Notes: generated from the sequence alone by a model not told the origin. Shown: positions 17,392-25,956, counted from the first letter of the stretch. The stretch: DNA of 28,800 nt from Shewanellaceae bacterium UBA2521 (GCA_002341165.1 DDNL01000039.1:460-29259); one strand, 5' to 3'. Numbers and translations: made by a program.

Positions 17392-18377
17392 TTTCTTTTT
17401 ATCCTTTCTTACAAACACTAACTCAGGAACCTAAGTTACAACCTTGGCTAGAAACTTTACCTTCTTTGCTTGCACAGTGGCGTCAAGATGCGCGTCATGG
17501 AAACTTACCTAAGTGGGAAAAAGTTTTAAAAAAATTACCAAGCACCGATTCAGTAAACATTGATTTAAAAGACGGAGTACGTGTTGGACAACGCCATGAA
17601 CTACCTGAACACGAATTAAAAAAACTCGAAAATTTATTGCAAGTTCTACACCCTTGGCGTAAAGGACCTTATCAAATTCATGGTATAGATTTAAATACCG
17701 AATGGCGATCAGATTGGAAGTGGGACAGGCTTCTGCCACATATATCACCTCTTAAAAATCGTCTGATATTAGATGTAGGTTGTGGTAATGGCTATCATAT
17801 GTGGCGTATGCTGGGAGAAAAAGCACGACGTGTTGTAGGTGTTGACCCTTCTTCACTTTTTCTATGTCAATTTGAGTTGGTGAAGCAATTAACGCAAAGC
17901 CATCCACCTATTGATCTCATTCCTTTAGGTATTGAGCAGTTACCACCATTGGAAAGTTTTGATAGCGTGTTTTCTATGGGTGTTCTCTATCATAGAAGAT
18001 CTCCTATTGAGCATATCTTACAATTAAAGCAGCATCTACGTGCTGGTGGCGAACTTATTCTTGAAACGCTTGTAGTTGAAGGGAATGAGCACACAGTTTT
18101 TGTACCACCCGAGCGGTACGCTAAGATGAACAATGTATGGTTTTTACCTTCCGCAAAAGCACTTAAGACATGGTTAGAGAAGTGCGGATTTTGTGATGTG
18201 CGTATTATTAATGTCAATAAAACAGAATTAGACGAGCAACGTCAAACAGAATGGATGCGCAATGAGTCTCTAGAAGCATTTCTAGATCCGCATGATAAGC
18301 ATCGAACCATAGAAGGCCATCCTGCTCCAATTAGAGCAACTTTAATTGCCAAAAAGAGTGAAACCAAGTCAGCTTAA
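17388..18377 (+). CDS. cmoB: tRNA U34 carboxymethyltransferase CmoB
   Basis: CmoB transfers the carboxymethyl group from carboxy-SAM to 5-hydroxyuridine at tRNA position 34. The 329-residue product (E. coli 323) shows the N-terminal family region with RKGPY near 91-95, the signature [11 protein letters not shown] near 105-115, SAM-binding [15 protein letters not shown] (127-141), GVDPS near 152-156, [12 protein letters not shown] near 196-207, and [17 protein letters not shown] near 240-256. It overlaps cmoA by 4 bases. The stop at 18375-18377 lies inside a small hairpin. Both subunits of the cmo5U pathway being adjacent is the usual arrangement. Confidence 0.97.
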   Translation: MISFYPFLQTLTQEPKLQPWLETLPSLLAQWRQDARHGNLPKWEKVLKKLPSTDSVNIDLKDGVRVGQRHELPEHELKKLENLLQVLHPWRKGPYQIHGIDLNTEWRSDWKWDRLLPHISPLKNRLILDVGCGNGYHMWRMLGEKARRVVGVDPSSLFLCQFELVKQLTQSHPPIDLIPLGIEQLPPLESFDSVFSMGVLYHRRSPIEHILQLKQHLRAGGELILETLVVEGNEHTVFVPPERYAKMNNVWFLPSAKALKTWLEKCGFCDVRIINVNKTELDEQRQTEWMRNESLEAFLDPHDKHRTIEGHPAPIRATLIAKKSETKSA

Positions 18378-18385
18378 GCTGGCTT
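18366..18385. repeat. Hairpin over the cmoB stop codon
   Basis: AAGTCAGC and GCTGGCTT form an 8-bp stem (one G-T pair) around a TTAA loop that contains the cmoB stop. No T-run follows on either strand, so it is not a standard terminator; it may stabilise the end of cmoAB mRNA. It would bury the TTG at 18384, arguing against that codon as the start of the next gene. Confidence 0.4.
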
Positions 18386-18479
18386 GAACCCTTGTAAAAT
18401 AAAACAACTTCTTGATTGGCATTTCCTGCATCACTGCTCTAGGCTATTGAATACCCCCTTTTTAAATAAGGCATATTTA

Positions 18480-19433
18480 ATGCCTCATAGCTCAAGTCAG
18501 CTCCCCCTAATTAAAGGAGCACTCAATCTAAGTAGAAGAAACTTAAGCTATATTGAGCGTTACAATGCACCGCAAGATTTTTTGCTTGCCGATGATAAGC
18601 TTAAAACAAAATACTTGGCCAAAAAAAATCATATTCTTACATCAGAACTTTTTGCTGTGATTCATTCTTACAAAGACTTACAATATGCATTGAATACACT
18701 TCCACAGAATACAGGTTTTGTTATCAAACCTTCTCAAGGTAGTGCTGGAAAAGGCATCTTAATTATTGTTCAGGTTAACAAAAAGGCACAGTACTGTATT
18801 AAAAAAAGTGGCGATCGAATCACCTATACCGAGCTTTATGAACATGTTAATCGTATTTTAGAAGGCGAATTTACTTTAGGTCGACAGAAAGATATAGCAC
18901 TGATGGAGCGAGAGGTGCATATGAGTTCTGATTTTAAGGGTTATAGTTTTAAAGGGTTACCTGATATACGCTTTATCGTATTTTTAGGGTTTCCTATTAT
19001 GGCGATGTTACGCTTATCCACTCAATCATCTGATGGCAAAGCCAATCTACATCAAGGAGCAATTGGTGTGGGGTTAGATATTACAACAGGCGAAGCGTTG
19101 CAAGCTATACAGTACAACCAAAGTATTTATGCTCACCCCGATACAGGACTTATTTTAAAAAATATTAAAGTACCACGTTGGAATGATTGCCTTACTTTAT
19201 CAGCGAGCTGTTATAATTTATTTAAATTAGGCTTTATGGGTGTTGATATCGCTCTCAATCAGAAGCAAGAGCCTATTTTGCTAGAGGTCAATGCAAGGCC
19301 TGGACTATCAATCCAAAATGCAACCGGACAAGGACTTATACCTTGGTTAAATAAAATAGAGTCTCAAGACTCTTCTAATATGACAACTTCAAAGCGTGTT
19401 GAATATGTTAAAAAAGTACTCACTATTTCTTAG
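18480..19433 (+). CDS. RimK-related ATP-grasp, alpha-L-glutamate ligase-like protein
   Basis: This is an ATP-dependent carboxylate-amine ligase of the family annotated as alpha-L-glutamate ligase homologue (TIGR02291-like); the real substrates are unknown. The 317-residue product shows RRNLSYIERYN (19-29), DDKLKTKYLA (38-47), ATP-binding Lys83 with glycine loop KPSQGSAGKGI (83-93), PDIRFIVFLGFPIMAMLRL (161-179), DGKANLHQGAIGVGLD (185-200), and metal-binding LLEVNARPGL (267-276). ATG 18480 is chosen because AAGG lies 8 bases upstream and the remaining N-terminus has the family length; a longer frame from TTG 18384 would add 32 residues with atypical codons and start inside a hairpin. Its end overlaps the next gene by 29 bases. 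In other gammaproteobacteria such ligases neighbour inactive-transglutaminase/7TM and retropepsin-like genes; none is visible here. Confidence 0.85.
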   Translation: MPHSSSQLPLIKGALNLSRRNLSYIERYNAPQDFLLADDKLKTKYLAKKNHILTSELFAVIHSYKDLQYALNTLPQNTGFVIKPSQGSAGKGILIIVQVNKKAQYCIKKSGDRITYTELYEHVNRILEGEFTLGRQKDIALMEREVHMSSDFKGYSFKGLPDIRFIVFLGFPIMAMLRLSTQSSDGKANLHQGAIGVGLDITTGEALQAIQYNQSIYAHPDTGLILKNIKVPRWNDCLTLSASCYNLFKLGFMGVDIALNQKQEPILLEVNARPGLSIQNATGQGLIPWLNKIESQDSSNMTTSKRVEYVKKVLTIS

Positions 19434-20967
19434 TTTATTACTGAGTTTGAATGCTCAGGCTATGCCTCATCGTGTATCTATTATTGAGCAATGTGAAAAT
19501 TTAGAGCTTACACCACCTACATTTATATCTGATAAAAGTATTGCTTTTAATATGGTTCGGTTTGAGCGAAGCTCCTTAGCGTTACAGAATATAAAAGATG
19601 TAATAAGCTATCATCTGAAATTTGTTCAAGGTGCAGAGAGAGAACCTTTTCTGGCTTGTCAAATGAAAATCGCACAAAAGCAAAGTCATTTTCTAGAGGC
19701 TTTAGAACAAGGCACTTGGCTTGAAAAAATGCGTCATTCCAATCAAACGCAAATAACGTCTTACTTAGAGTCTCTAGATCGTATGATGAGTCAACAACCC
19801 ACACTAGATGAGTATTCAAAATTGATCGCGACCAGCAGTAGCTATAAATCAATTATACATAATCCAGATCAGCACATTCTGATATCAAAAGCATGTAGAT
19901 TACCTGGTGTACCTACTAAACAACGCTTTTCAATCAAAGAAATTTCTTTCTATTTGCATAACCAAAATAATGAAACATGCCGCAAGCAGGTATGGTTTGT
20001 GTATCAAGAAAGAATTCATAAAATGATAGCGAAGCTCAAGTCTCAAACTTTTGAGATACAGAAAAAACTGGCGAACAAATTTCATTTTAATACGCCTTTT
20101 AGTTATCAAATCAGAAATCATTATTTAAACAAAACACAATGGGTTGAGTTTTTTTTAGAGCACTACCCTGCTAAATCAGACTTAAAGCCATGGAACGTGA
20201 TTCATTTTCTATCAGAAAAGCACTTAGAAAAAGATGGTGACTTGAAGTTTAAAACAACAAATACTTCTAATTGGTTACAAGATGTCATGAAGCAGTTAGG
20301 TTTGAAAGTTGATGTCTTATCAGAAAATCAATGGCGAATTTGGCATGATAAGCGTCTTTTGGGTGAGCTTTTTATTTTTGATTCTCCAAAAATACGCGGT
20401 GTTAACCTTAAGAAAACTGTTGTAGGTATGCAATATGGTATCAGTCACCTGTTTATGCCAAAAGAAATATCACAACCAAGACACAAAAAAGCTCTTATTC
20501 AAGCTTTAGGTTTGAGTATTTATCATTTAGCTCATGAACAGAATTATTACTTATTAACTGAACATTTGACGCCAAGCGACTTAAGTCATGTAGGTATTTA
20601 TTGGATGATGGAAAAATTTGCATCATATCAAGGTATATGGAAAAAGATTGAAAGGTCAAATGACTTGCTTAAGCTGTGGCGAAGCCAATATGCTTTTGAT
20701 TTCTATCAAGGCTTTGCAACGGAGAAAGTTTTTGATTTTCGCTCTTTATTGGATGATGGTACCTATTACCAAAAGTTATGGCAAAAGCAGCTTGCTCGCT
20801 ATTTGGTCAAACAAGTTTGTATCGATGATGGAGTTATGTTCAGCATGCTCTTTGAGAAAGATCCTACACAATTCATCAATAAAATTAGACACAATGAACC
20901 TATGCCAGATTTTATTAAACGTGTCTTATCGCCAAAACAATTATGTTGGAAAAAGTCTACTTTCTGA
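19405..20967 (+). CDS. Secreted M3-peptidase-like protein with degenerate zinc motif
   Basis: The 520-residue product has a signal peptide (residues 1-19, cleavage after AQA) and so should be periplasmic or released. The C-terminal two thirds resemble M3 oligopeptidases (OpdA/thimet type): LKPWNVIHFLSEK (260-272, where M3 has PWD-x-x-YYSEK), QWRIWH with LLGELFIFD (309-326), a block ending HLFMPKEIS, then SIYHLAHEQ (371-379) where M3 has TLFHEFGHA. HExxH is thus replaced by HLAHE (374-378), losing the catalytic Glu. Glu403 in EKFASYQGIW fits the third zinc ligand of ELPSQFMENW. An inactive peptidase or binding protein is inferred. ATG 19405 gives a clean signal peptide; GTG 19396 is possible. 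It overlaps the ligase gene by 29 bases and ends at a strong terminator. M3 kinship is my pattern reading and needs profile confirmation. Confidence 0.6.
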   Translation: MLKKYSLFLSLLLSLNAQAMPHRVSIIEQCENLELTPPTFISDKSIAFNMVRFERSSLALQNIKDVISYHLKFVQGAEREPFLACQMKIAQKQSHFLEALEQGTWLEKMRHSNQTQITSYLESLDRMMSQQPTLDEYSKLIATSSSYKSIIHNPDQHILISKACRLPGVPTKQRFSIKEISFYLHNQNNETCRKQVWFVYQERIHKMIAKLKSQTFEIQKKLANKFHFNTPFSYQIRNHYLNKTQWVEFFLEHYPAKSDLKPWNVIHFLSEKHLEKDGDLKFKTTNTSNWLQDVMKQLGLKVDVLSENQWRIWHDKRLLGELFIFDSPKIRGVNLKKTVVGMQYGISHLFMPKEISQPRHKKALIQALGLSIYHLAHEQNYYLLTEHLTPSDLSHVGIYWMMEKFASYQGIWKKIERSNDLLKLWRSQYAFDFYQGFATEKVFDFRSLLDDGTYYQKLWQKQLARYLVKQVCIDDGVMFSMLFEKDPTQFINKIRHNEPMPDFIKRVLSPKQLCWKKSTF

Positions 20968-20981
20968 GACAAAATTGTTTG

Positions 20982-21010
20982 AAAAAAGAGGACATAAGTC
21001 CTCTTTTTTT
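20982..21010. terminator. Strong bidirectional intrinsic terminator
   Basis: A perfect 12-bp stem (AAAAAAGAGGAC / GTCCTCTTTTTT) with an ATAA loop runs straight into T-tracts on both strands. It separates the convergent cmoA-cmoB-ligase-M3 unit and the DAACS symporter gene, and can end both transcripts. Confidence 0.92.
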
Positions 21011-21063
21011 CTATTTAATCTCTTATGCAAAATTAAACTTCTTTGATGATGGTACCTGAAAAT

Positions 21064-22257
21064 TTATTTCGTTGCCTCTTCCGGTTCCGAAACAAGATCG
21101 TCTTGTTCTTTTGTTTGTTTGGCAAACTTATTAACAAGGAGAGATAAAGCACCATCTCCTAAAACATTACAAGCCGTTCCAAAACTGTCTTGAGCCAAAT
21201 AAAGTGCAATCATCAATGCTATGGCTTCTTCATTAAAACCAAGAATACTCGAAAGTAAGCCTATAGCTGACATCACTCCTCCGCCTGGAGCGCCCGGTGC
21301 TGCAATCATAGCAATACCTAACATCATAATAAAACCGAACATGTGCATCGGTGAAACCATGTGCAGATCAGGAAAGATGGCAATCACTGCAATAGAGCAA
21401 GTCACAAGTGTTATAACTGAACCAGATAGATGAATTGAAGCACATAATGGAATTGTAAAATGAGCTACTTCAGGGCGAACTTGAATCCGCTTCGTTTTCT
21501 CAAGAGTAATAGGTATGGTCGCCGCACTCGACATCGTGCCTAAAGCAGTAAAGTAAGCAGGTAACATCTCACTAAGTAACTTAAAAGGTGACTTCTTGAT
21601 CACCGATCCTACAAACATATACGCACCAATGAGATAAAGCCAGTGCAAAGACAAGATAAGCAAGAACACAAAACTAAAGGTTTTAAAGAGCACCATCACC
21701 GTACCTTCATAAGCCACAGCCGCAAAGACTCCCGCAATATAAACAGGTAACAATGGAATAATCACTTTCGCTAATATAAGATCTATGATTTCCCGACCTT
21801 CGACAAATACTTTTTTTAGTGTTTGCTGTTTTAATGAACTCACACCTATGCCAAAGATAAAAGCTAAAACTAAAGCCGTCATCACATCAAAAATAGGCGT
21901 CACCGAAAAGGTAAAAAAGGAGGTCACTTTATCTATTTCATCCGGTATGAAACTTGAGTCAGATGTCATAAAACTAGGCAATACAGTCTGTACCGCAAAA
22001 TAAGCCATAGTACCTGCTAAAATAGTTGATATATAAGCATAAAGTACTGTTTGACTCAATAATTTACCTGAGTTATTAGGTAGCGCAGCAATACCCTCAC
22101 CTACAAAAAATAAAATCAGTAAAGGGATAGTAAAGCTAATAAGCTGGCCAATTATCTCATGGATAGTGACTAAAGTTTTTACGTAAAATTCTGGTAATAT
22201 CAGCCCTATAGATGTACCTAAAACAACACCTAAAACGAGCTTTAGAATTTGATTCAT
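21064..22257 (-). CDS. DAACS family dicarboxylate/amino acid:cation symporter, divergent
   Basis: The roughly 397-residue inner-membrane transporter has 8 helices plus two re-entrant hairpins, as in GltPh. Family landmarks: ALGTMSSAATIPITLE (238-253, HP1), IPLCASIHLSGS (269-280, TM7), APGAPGGGVMSA (320-331, HP2), and QDSFGTACNVLGDGA (356-370, TM8). Against GltPh several site residues differ: HP1 has Met where GltPh has Arg276; the NMDGT sodium motif reads HLSGS (276-280); and Gly360 replaces Arg397, which holds the acidic side chain of aspartate. Asp357, Thr361, Asn364 and Asp368 are kept. So acidic amino acids are unlikely substrates. ATG 22257 is preferred over ATG 22287 and 22263 because GAGG lies 8 bases upstream of it. 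Probably monocistronic. Confidence 0.85.
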   Translation of the reverse strand: MNQILKLVLGVVLGTSIGLILPEFYVKTLVTIHEIIGQLISFTIPLLILFFVGEGIAALPNNSGKLLSQTVLYAYISTILAGTMAYFAVQTVLPSFMTSDSSFIPDEIDKVTSFFTFSVTPIFDVMTALVLAFIFGIGVSSLKQQTLKKVFVEGREIIDLILAKVIIPLLPVYIAGVFAAVAYEGTVMVLFKTFSFVFLLILSLHWLYLIGAYMFVGSVIKKSPFKLLSEMLPAYFTALGTMSSAATIPITLEKTKRIQVRPEVAHFTIPLCASIHLSGSVITLVTCSIAVIAIFPDLHMVSPMHMFGFIMMLGIAMIAAPGAPGGGVMSAIGLLSSILGFNEEAIALMIALYLAQDSFGTACNVLGDGALSLLVNKFAKQTKEQDDLVSEPEEATK

Positions 22258-22415
22258 TTCCATATCCTCGGCTTGAAACGCCTTCATTTCTAAAATATTT
22301 AACTAAAGAAACAAAATTAACACATTTGTCTTTTTATAATCAAACTTTTTCTTTATAAAAGAGATATTTATTAAAACCAGAAATGAGGGTTCAATACTCA
22401 TAATAAGGAGAATCA

Positions 22416-22442
22416 AGGTCTGAACCTTACAGCCTCAGACCT
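22416..22442 (-). terminator. Inverted repeat after yfcL, possible terminator
   Basis: AGGTCTGA and TCAGACCT form a perfect 8-bp stem with an 11-base loop, 17 bases after the yfcL stop. The minus-strand tail (TGATTCTCCTTATTA) lacks a real T-run. It is probably the end of the prmB-aroC-epmC-yfcL transcript but the termination mechanism is unsure. Confidence 0.45.
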
Positions 22443-22459
22443 CTATAATAGATATGAAA

Positions 22460-22741
22460 TTATGCCGCGGCATGCTCGATGAAATAGTCATAAATAGACT
22501 GCCATACATCTTGAACAAGCATAAAATCTTGCGGTTCGAGCTCTGCTTTATTATCCTGTAAACAATGCTGCATCGCTGTATTGAGTTGTGCTAAAGATAC
22601 ATGTTTATCTTGCTCAAATTGAGCAAAAACAACGGCAATATGCCCTTGCAAGTAACCGGTTGCAAACATCTGATCATCTGATCCCGACTCAATTGCATTT
22701 TCTATCCAGATATATAATAGCTCTTCATATTTTTCTAACAT
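22460..22741 (-). CDS. yfcL: YfcL family protein
   Basis: The 93-residue product matches E. coli YfcL (92 residues) along its length: SDDQMFATGYLQGHIAVVFAQ (20-40, in part) corresponds to the conserved SDDELFASGYLRGHL segment, and ELEPQDFMLVQDVWQ near 67-81 to the C-terminal LSPRDQALVTDMW segment. It is acidic, without signal peptide or membrane helix. The function is unknown. It sits directly after epmC, as in E. coli, which suggests a link to elongation factor P hydroxylation or simply a conserved operon. ATG 22741 lies 19 bases after the epmC stop. Confidence 0.88.
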   Translation of the reverse strand: MLEKYEELLYIWIENAIESGSDDQMFATGYLQGHIAVVFAQFEQDKHVSLAQLNTAMQHCLQDNKAELEPQDFMLVQDVWQSIYDYFIEHAAA

Positions 22742-22760
22742 ATACGACCTAATTTAAAAA

Positions 22761-23312
22761 CTATGCTGCTTTGAAACATTGATTTCTAAAGCAAACAGGA
22801 TGTTGATAATATTCCATGCAGACTTGCAAAAACTCAGCCGCTTGCGCAGGAAGCCCGTGCTCTAAATACCATTCCACTTGGTCTTTGACTCGAGATTGAA
22901 ATGCAAATCTATCGACTTCACAACCATTTAGGTTGTCACAGCTCACTTGAAAAGGTACTTTGCAAGCTATCGAAAATAAACATTCAAGTGCTTGAGGTTT
23001 GATCTCAGCACGCTCAAAGGCTTGTTGCTGTGAGGTATTTCGACCATCTTCGATATACCAATAACCATAATCAACTTGTTGGCGCCGTCTAGCTCCAGCT
23101 ATACACCAATGTGATATTTCATGCAAGGCGCTCGAAAAAAACCCATGCGCAAAAATAATACGATGTACATCATCAGCTGTTTTTGCTGGAATATAAATCG
23201 GCTCATCACAACCTTTTACTAAAATGGTTTGGTAGGCTTCTTGTGCATAACTATTAAATAAAGTAATCAACTGATCAACGTCAGGCTGCTGTCTCTCTTT
23301 TATAGATTGCAT
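22761..23312 (-). CDS. epmC: Elongation factor P hydroxylase EpmC (YfcM)
   Basis: EpmC hydroxylates the lysyl-lysine of elongation factor P after EpmA and EpmB act, a modification that helps ribosomes through polyproline. The 183-residue product aligns along its length with E. coli YfcM (182): CDEPIYIPA (35-43), [22 protein letters not shown] (52-73, read in part) with the metal-binding HEISH at 64-68, [12 protein letters not shown] (80-91), IKPQALE (104-110), and VSCDNLNG (123-130). ATG 23312 is chosen; the longer frame from 23378 would add 22 residues absent from the family. It overlaps the aroC end by 13 bases, so it is translationally coupled to aroC. E. coli has mepA and yfcA between aroC and epmC; both are missing here. 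Confidence 0.94.
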   Translation of the reverse strand: MQSIKERQQPDVDQLITLFNSYAQEAYQTILVKGCDEPIYIPAKTADDVHRIIFAHGFFSSALHEISHWCIAGARRRQQVDYGYWYIEDGRNTSQQQAFERAEIKPQALECLFSIACKVPFQVSCDNLNGCEVDRFAFQSRVKDQVEWYLEHGLPAQAAEFLQVCMEYYQHPVCFRNQCFKAA

Positions 23313-24382
23313 GATCCCGCCCAATTTAAATTTTGAGCTTTTTGCCTTTGATAATGATCCATAATGACAAGCGCACACATCGCCTCAACAATAGGTACAG
23401 CTCGAATAGCAACACAAGGATCATGACGACCTGTCACACCTACGCTTTCCACCTCACCTGCCATGTTCTGAGTTTGAATAGCTTGTCTAATACTCGAAGT
23501 TGGCTTAAAAGCAACACGTGCTTGAATGGGTTGACCTGTCGAAATTCCACCTAAAATACCACCAGCATGGTTCGACTCAAAACCATCATTGCTCATCGCA
23601 TCACGCTGCATCGAACCAAAACTGGATATCACATCAAAACCATCACCGATTGAAACTGCTTTAACAGCATTAATACCCATTAACGCACCGGCAAGGTCAG
23701 CATCGAGCTTACTAAAAACAGGCTCACCTAAGCCCGCTGGTACACCTTCAATCATCACTTCAATAAGGGCACCAACGGAGTCGCCATCAAGATGAAGTTG
23801 CTCAAAAAGCTCAATGAGTGCTTCATGCTTTGAAGGGTCAACAAAACCAAAAGGATTTTGCGCAACCTGCTCTCTGTTATAAGACTGTGCGACGACCTTT
23901 CCTATTTGGCTAACATAAGCACAAATAGAAATACCGAGCTCTTCTTGCAAATACTTAGCTGCTATGGCTCCTGCTGCAACACGCATCACAGTTTCACGGG
24001 CAGAAGCACGGCCACCACCACGATAGTCCCGTATGCCATATTTTTGCATATAGCTCCAATCTGCATGCCCTGGACGAAAAACATGCTTAATCTGATCATA
24101 ATCTCTAGAGCGTTGATCTTGATTTTTAATCAGCAAACCAATAGGCGTACCTGTTGTTTTACCTTCAAATACACCCGATAAAATCTGAACTTGATCAGGC
24201 TCGGAGCGTTTTGTCGTATAGTCATTACGCCCTGGACGACGGCGATCCAAGGCAGATTGAATATCTGCTTCATGTAAAGCAAGGTTGGGGGGACATCCAT
24301 CAATAATGCAACCTAAAGCCACACCGTGACTTTCACCAAAGGTGGTCACACGAAAAGTATGTCCTATTGTACTTCCTGTCAT
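23300..24382 (-). CDS. aroC: Chorismate synthase
   Basis: The last step of the shikimate pathway: it converts 5-enolpyruvylshikimate 3-phosphate to chorismate using reduced FMN. The 360-residue product (E. coli 361) shows TFGESHG (14-20), [11 protein letters not shown] near 47-57, the FMN-site region FRPGHADW near 102-109 and [12 protein letters not shown] near 119-130, and the C-terminal signature VTGRHDPC near 323-330. AAGGTG lies about 10 bases before ATG 24382. It follows prmB by 20 bases and overlaps epmC. Its product feeds the PabAB enzyme encoded at 6245-8239. Confidence 0.97.
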   Translation of the reverse strand: MTGSTIGHTFRVTTFGESHGVALGCIIDGCPPNLALHEADIQSALDRRRPGRNDYTTKRSEPDQVQILSGVFEGKTTGTPIGLLIKNQDQRSRDYDQIKHVFRPGHADWSYMQKYGIRDYRGGGRASARETVMRVAAGAIAAKYLQEELGISICAYVSQIGKVVAQSYNREQVAQNPFGFVDPSKHEALIELFEQLHLDGDSVGALIEVMIEGVPAGLGEPVFSKLDADLAGALMGINAVKAVSIGDGFDVISSFGSMQRDAMSNDGFESNHAGGILGGISTGQPIQARVAFKPTSSIRQAIQTQNMAGEVESVGVTGRHDPCVAIRAVPIVEAMCALVIMDHYQRQKAQNLNWAGSCNL

Positions 24383-24402
24383 TATCTTTTCACCTTAGCT
24401 AA

Positions 24403-25338
24403 TTATATTGTAATATCAAAACAAGTTTTATACTTGATTAACTGTGCTTTCGTTAAGACGAAGACACCATCACCACCCCGTTTGAATTCAACCCAGTTAA
24501 AATCCACTTCGGGATATTGGTTAACCAGTTGTAACATGGAGTCACCGACTTCAACAATCAAAATACCTTCATCGTTTAAGTAATCTGCAGCTTGTGCGAG
24601 GATACGCTTTGTTAAATGCAGACCATCGCGACCCGAGACTAATGCAAGTTCAGGCTCATGTGTAAACTCAACAGGCATTTGCTCAAAATCTTGACTGTCT
24701 ACATAGGGAGGATTAGAAACGATCACATCGTAACGCACTCCTTCTGGGATCTGATCGAATACATCGGATTGAATGGGAAACACTTTTTCCATGCAATCTA
24801 ATTGCTCAATATTAACTTGCGCTACATCTAACGCATCAGTACTGATATCTACCGCATCAATTTCTGCATCTGGAAAAGCATAAGAACAAGCAATAGCAAT
24901 ACAGCCACTACCTGTACACAAATCAAGAACACGATGCACAGAGCCTGAGTCAATCCAAGGAAGAAACTCTTGTTCAATCATTTCACCTATTGGCGATCTT
25001 GGAATCAATACACGCTCATCAACAAAAAATTCTAAATGACAAAACCAAGCACGGTTCACAAGATAAGGGACAGGTATACGCTCATTCACTCGACGATGTA
25101 CTAAATCTGCAATGTATTCGCGCTCTGAACGCACCAATTTTGTATGTCTTACATACTCTGAAGCTTCAAAAGGTAAATGCAAAGCACTAAACACTAAAGC
25201 AACGGCTTCATCCCAAGAATCGTTTGTACCATGACCAAAAAATAAGTTATGCGTATTAAATTGACTTACCGACCAACGAATAAAATCATCGATAGTAGAT
25301 AAATCTTCAACAGCATGCTCAATAGACTGTTTATCCAC
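24403..25338 (-). CDS. prmB: Ribosomal protein L3 glutamine methyltransferase PrmB
   Basis: PrmB methylates a glutamine side chain of ribosomal protein L3 and helps ribosome assembly. The 311-residue product (E. coli 310) has the N-terminal helical domain with FFGHGTNDSWDEAVAL near 33-48, RIPVPYLVNRAWF near 87-99, the SAM site VLDLCTGSGCIAIA (137-150), AVDISTDALDVA near 162-173, and the glutamine-binding NPPYVD (209-214). The start is a GTG at 25338, supported by AAGGAG at 25345-25350, 6 bases away, one of the best ribosome binding sites of the window. PrmC (release factor) is a paralogue, but the N-terminus and the neighbours aroC and smrB point to PrmB. Confidence 0.95.
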   Translation of the reverse strand: MDKQSIEHAVEDLSTIDDFIRWSVSQFNTHNLFFGHGTNDSWDEAVALVFSALHLPFEASEYVRHTKLVRSEREYIADLVHRRVNERIPVPYLVNRAWFCHLEFFVDERVLIPRSPIGEMIEQEFLPWIDSGSVHRVLDLCTGSGCIAIACSYAFPDAEIDAVDISTDALDVAQVNIEQLDCMEKVFPIQSDVFDQIPEGVRYDVIVSNPPYVDSQDFEQMPVEFTHEPELALVSGRDGLHLTKRILAQAADYLNDEGILIVEVGDSMLQLVNQYPEVDFNWVEFKRGGDGVFVLTKAQLIKYKTCFDITI

Positions 25339-25344
25339 AAAGAA

Positions 25345-25350
25345 CTCCTT
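25345..25350 (-). promoter_or_regulatory. prmB: Ribosome binding site fixing the prmB GTG start
   Basis: The minus strand reads AAGGAG, 6 bases upstream of the GTG at 25338. There is no ATG in frame nearby, so this site decides the start. Confidence 0.8.
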
Positions 25351-25413
25351 TTAAAAATATGGTAAGATTGTAACAAATTGCAGGTCATTAGAATAACTTA
25401 TATTGATAATTTT

Positions 25414-25956
25414 ATGGAAAAAAAACCGAATTTAAACTCTGAAAGCTTTAAAGATCTACTAAAAGATGCTGAAATCAAAACAATAAAGCAAGATAAGCAC
25501 TTTTTTAAGCGATGCCCAACACATGAGAAATCTAAGATAAAACCACCTAAAGAGCAGCTTGAAGTGAGCTTGTCTGATGATTATCATCCTCTTTTACCTG
25601 AAGAAGGTTCTATGCGTTATCATCGTGATGGGTCAACCCACCAGCTTAAACAATTAAGACGAGGAGACTTTGAGCCTGAAGCGACTATAGATTTGCATGG
25701 TTTAACTCAAACTCAGGCGAAGCGGATGCTCATTGAAGACTTAGCACAAGCCAAACAACAAAGTTTGACCTGTATTTGTATTACACATGGCCACGGTAAA
25801 GGGATCCTCAAACAGCAGGTGCCAAGATGGCTCGCTCAACACCCTCATGTTGTTGCATTTCATGTCGCACCTAAACATCTAGGTGGTCATGCAACCTTAT
25901 TGGTGCTTCTTGATACGCTCTACAATCCAGACCATAAAGAGACAACTCAAGATTAA
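25414..25956 (+). CDS. smrB: Ribosome rescue endonuclease SmrB
   Basis: SmrB is the Smr-domain nuclease that cuts mRNA between collided ribosomes in E. coli. The 180-residue product (E. coli 183) has a charged N-terminal extension (MEKKPN on) with DDYHPLLPEEG near 55-65, LRRGDFEPEATIDLHGLTQ (81-99) with the DLHG motif at 93-96, and HGHGKGILKQQVPRWLAQHP (125-144), followed by AFHVAPKHLGGHATLLVLL. ATG 25414 is preferred over TTG 25378 because homologues start there; no strong ribosome binding site is visible. It diverges from prmB, 75 bases apart, as in E. coli. Its TAA overlaps the stop of the convergent cytochrome gene. Confidence 0.95.
   Translation: MEKKPNLNSESFKDLLKDAEIKTIKQDKHFFKRCPTHEKSKIKPPKEQLEVSLSDDYHPLLPEEGSMRYHRDGSTHQLKQLRRGDFEPEATIDLHGLTQTQAKRMLIEDLAQAKQQSLTCICITHGHGKGILKQQVPRWLAQHPHVVAFHVAPKHLGGHATLLVLLDTLYNPDHKETTQD

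Noticed and set aside
18384..18479. TTG start extending the ATP-grasp protein by 32 residues
   Set aside because: The TTG lies inside a hairpin with no ribosome binding site, the added codons look atypical, and ATG 18480 has AAGG at the right distance.
20618..21046. 142-codon plus-strand frame over the end of the M3-like gene
   Set aside because: It overlaps the supported gene in another frame, runs through the strong terminator at 20982-21010, and resembles no family.
22383..22401. GGTTCAAT-containing small stem resembling a tRNA T-arm
   Set aside because: No matching acceptor, anticodon or D arms around it; the stem is only 5 bp with an oversized loop.
23313..23378. 22-residue N-terminal extension of EpmC
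   Set aside because: The extension is encoded within aroC in another frame, and E. coli EpmC has no such segment.
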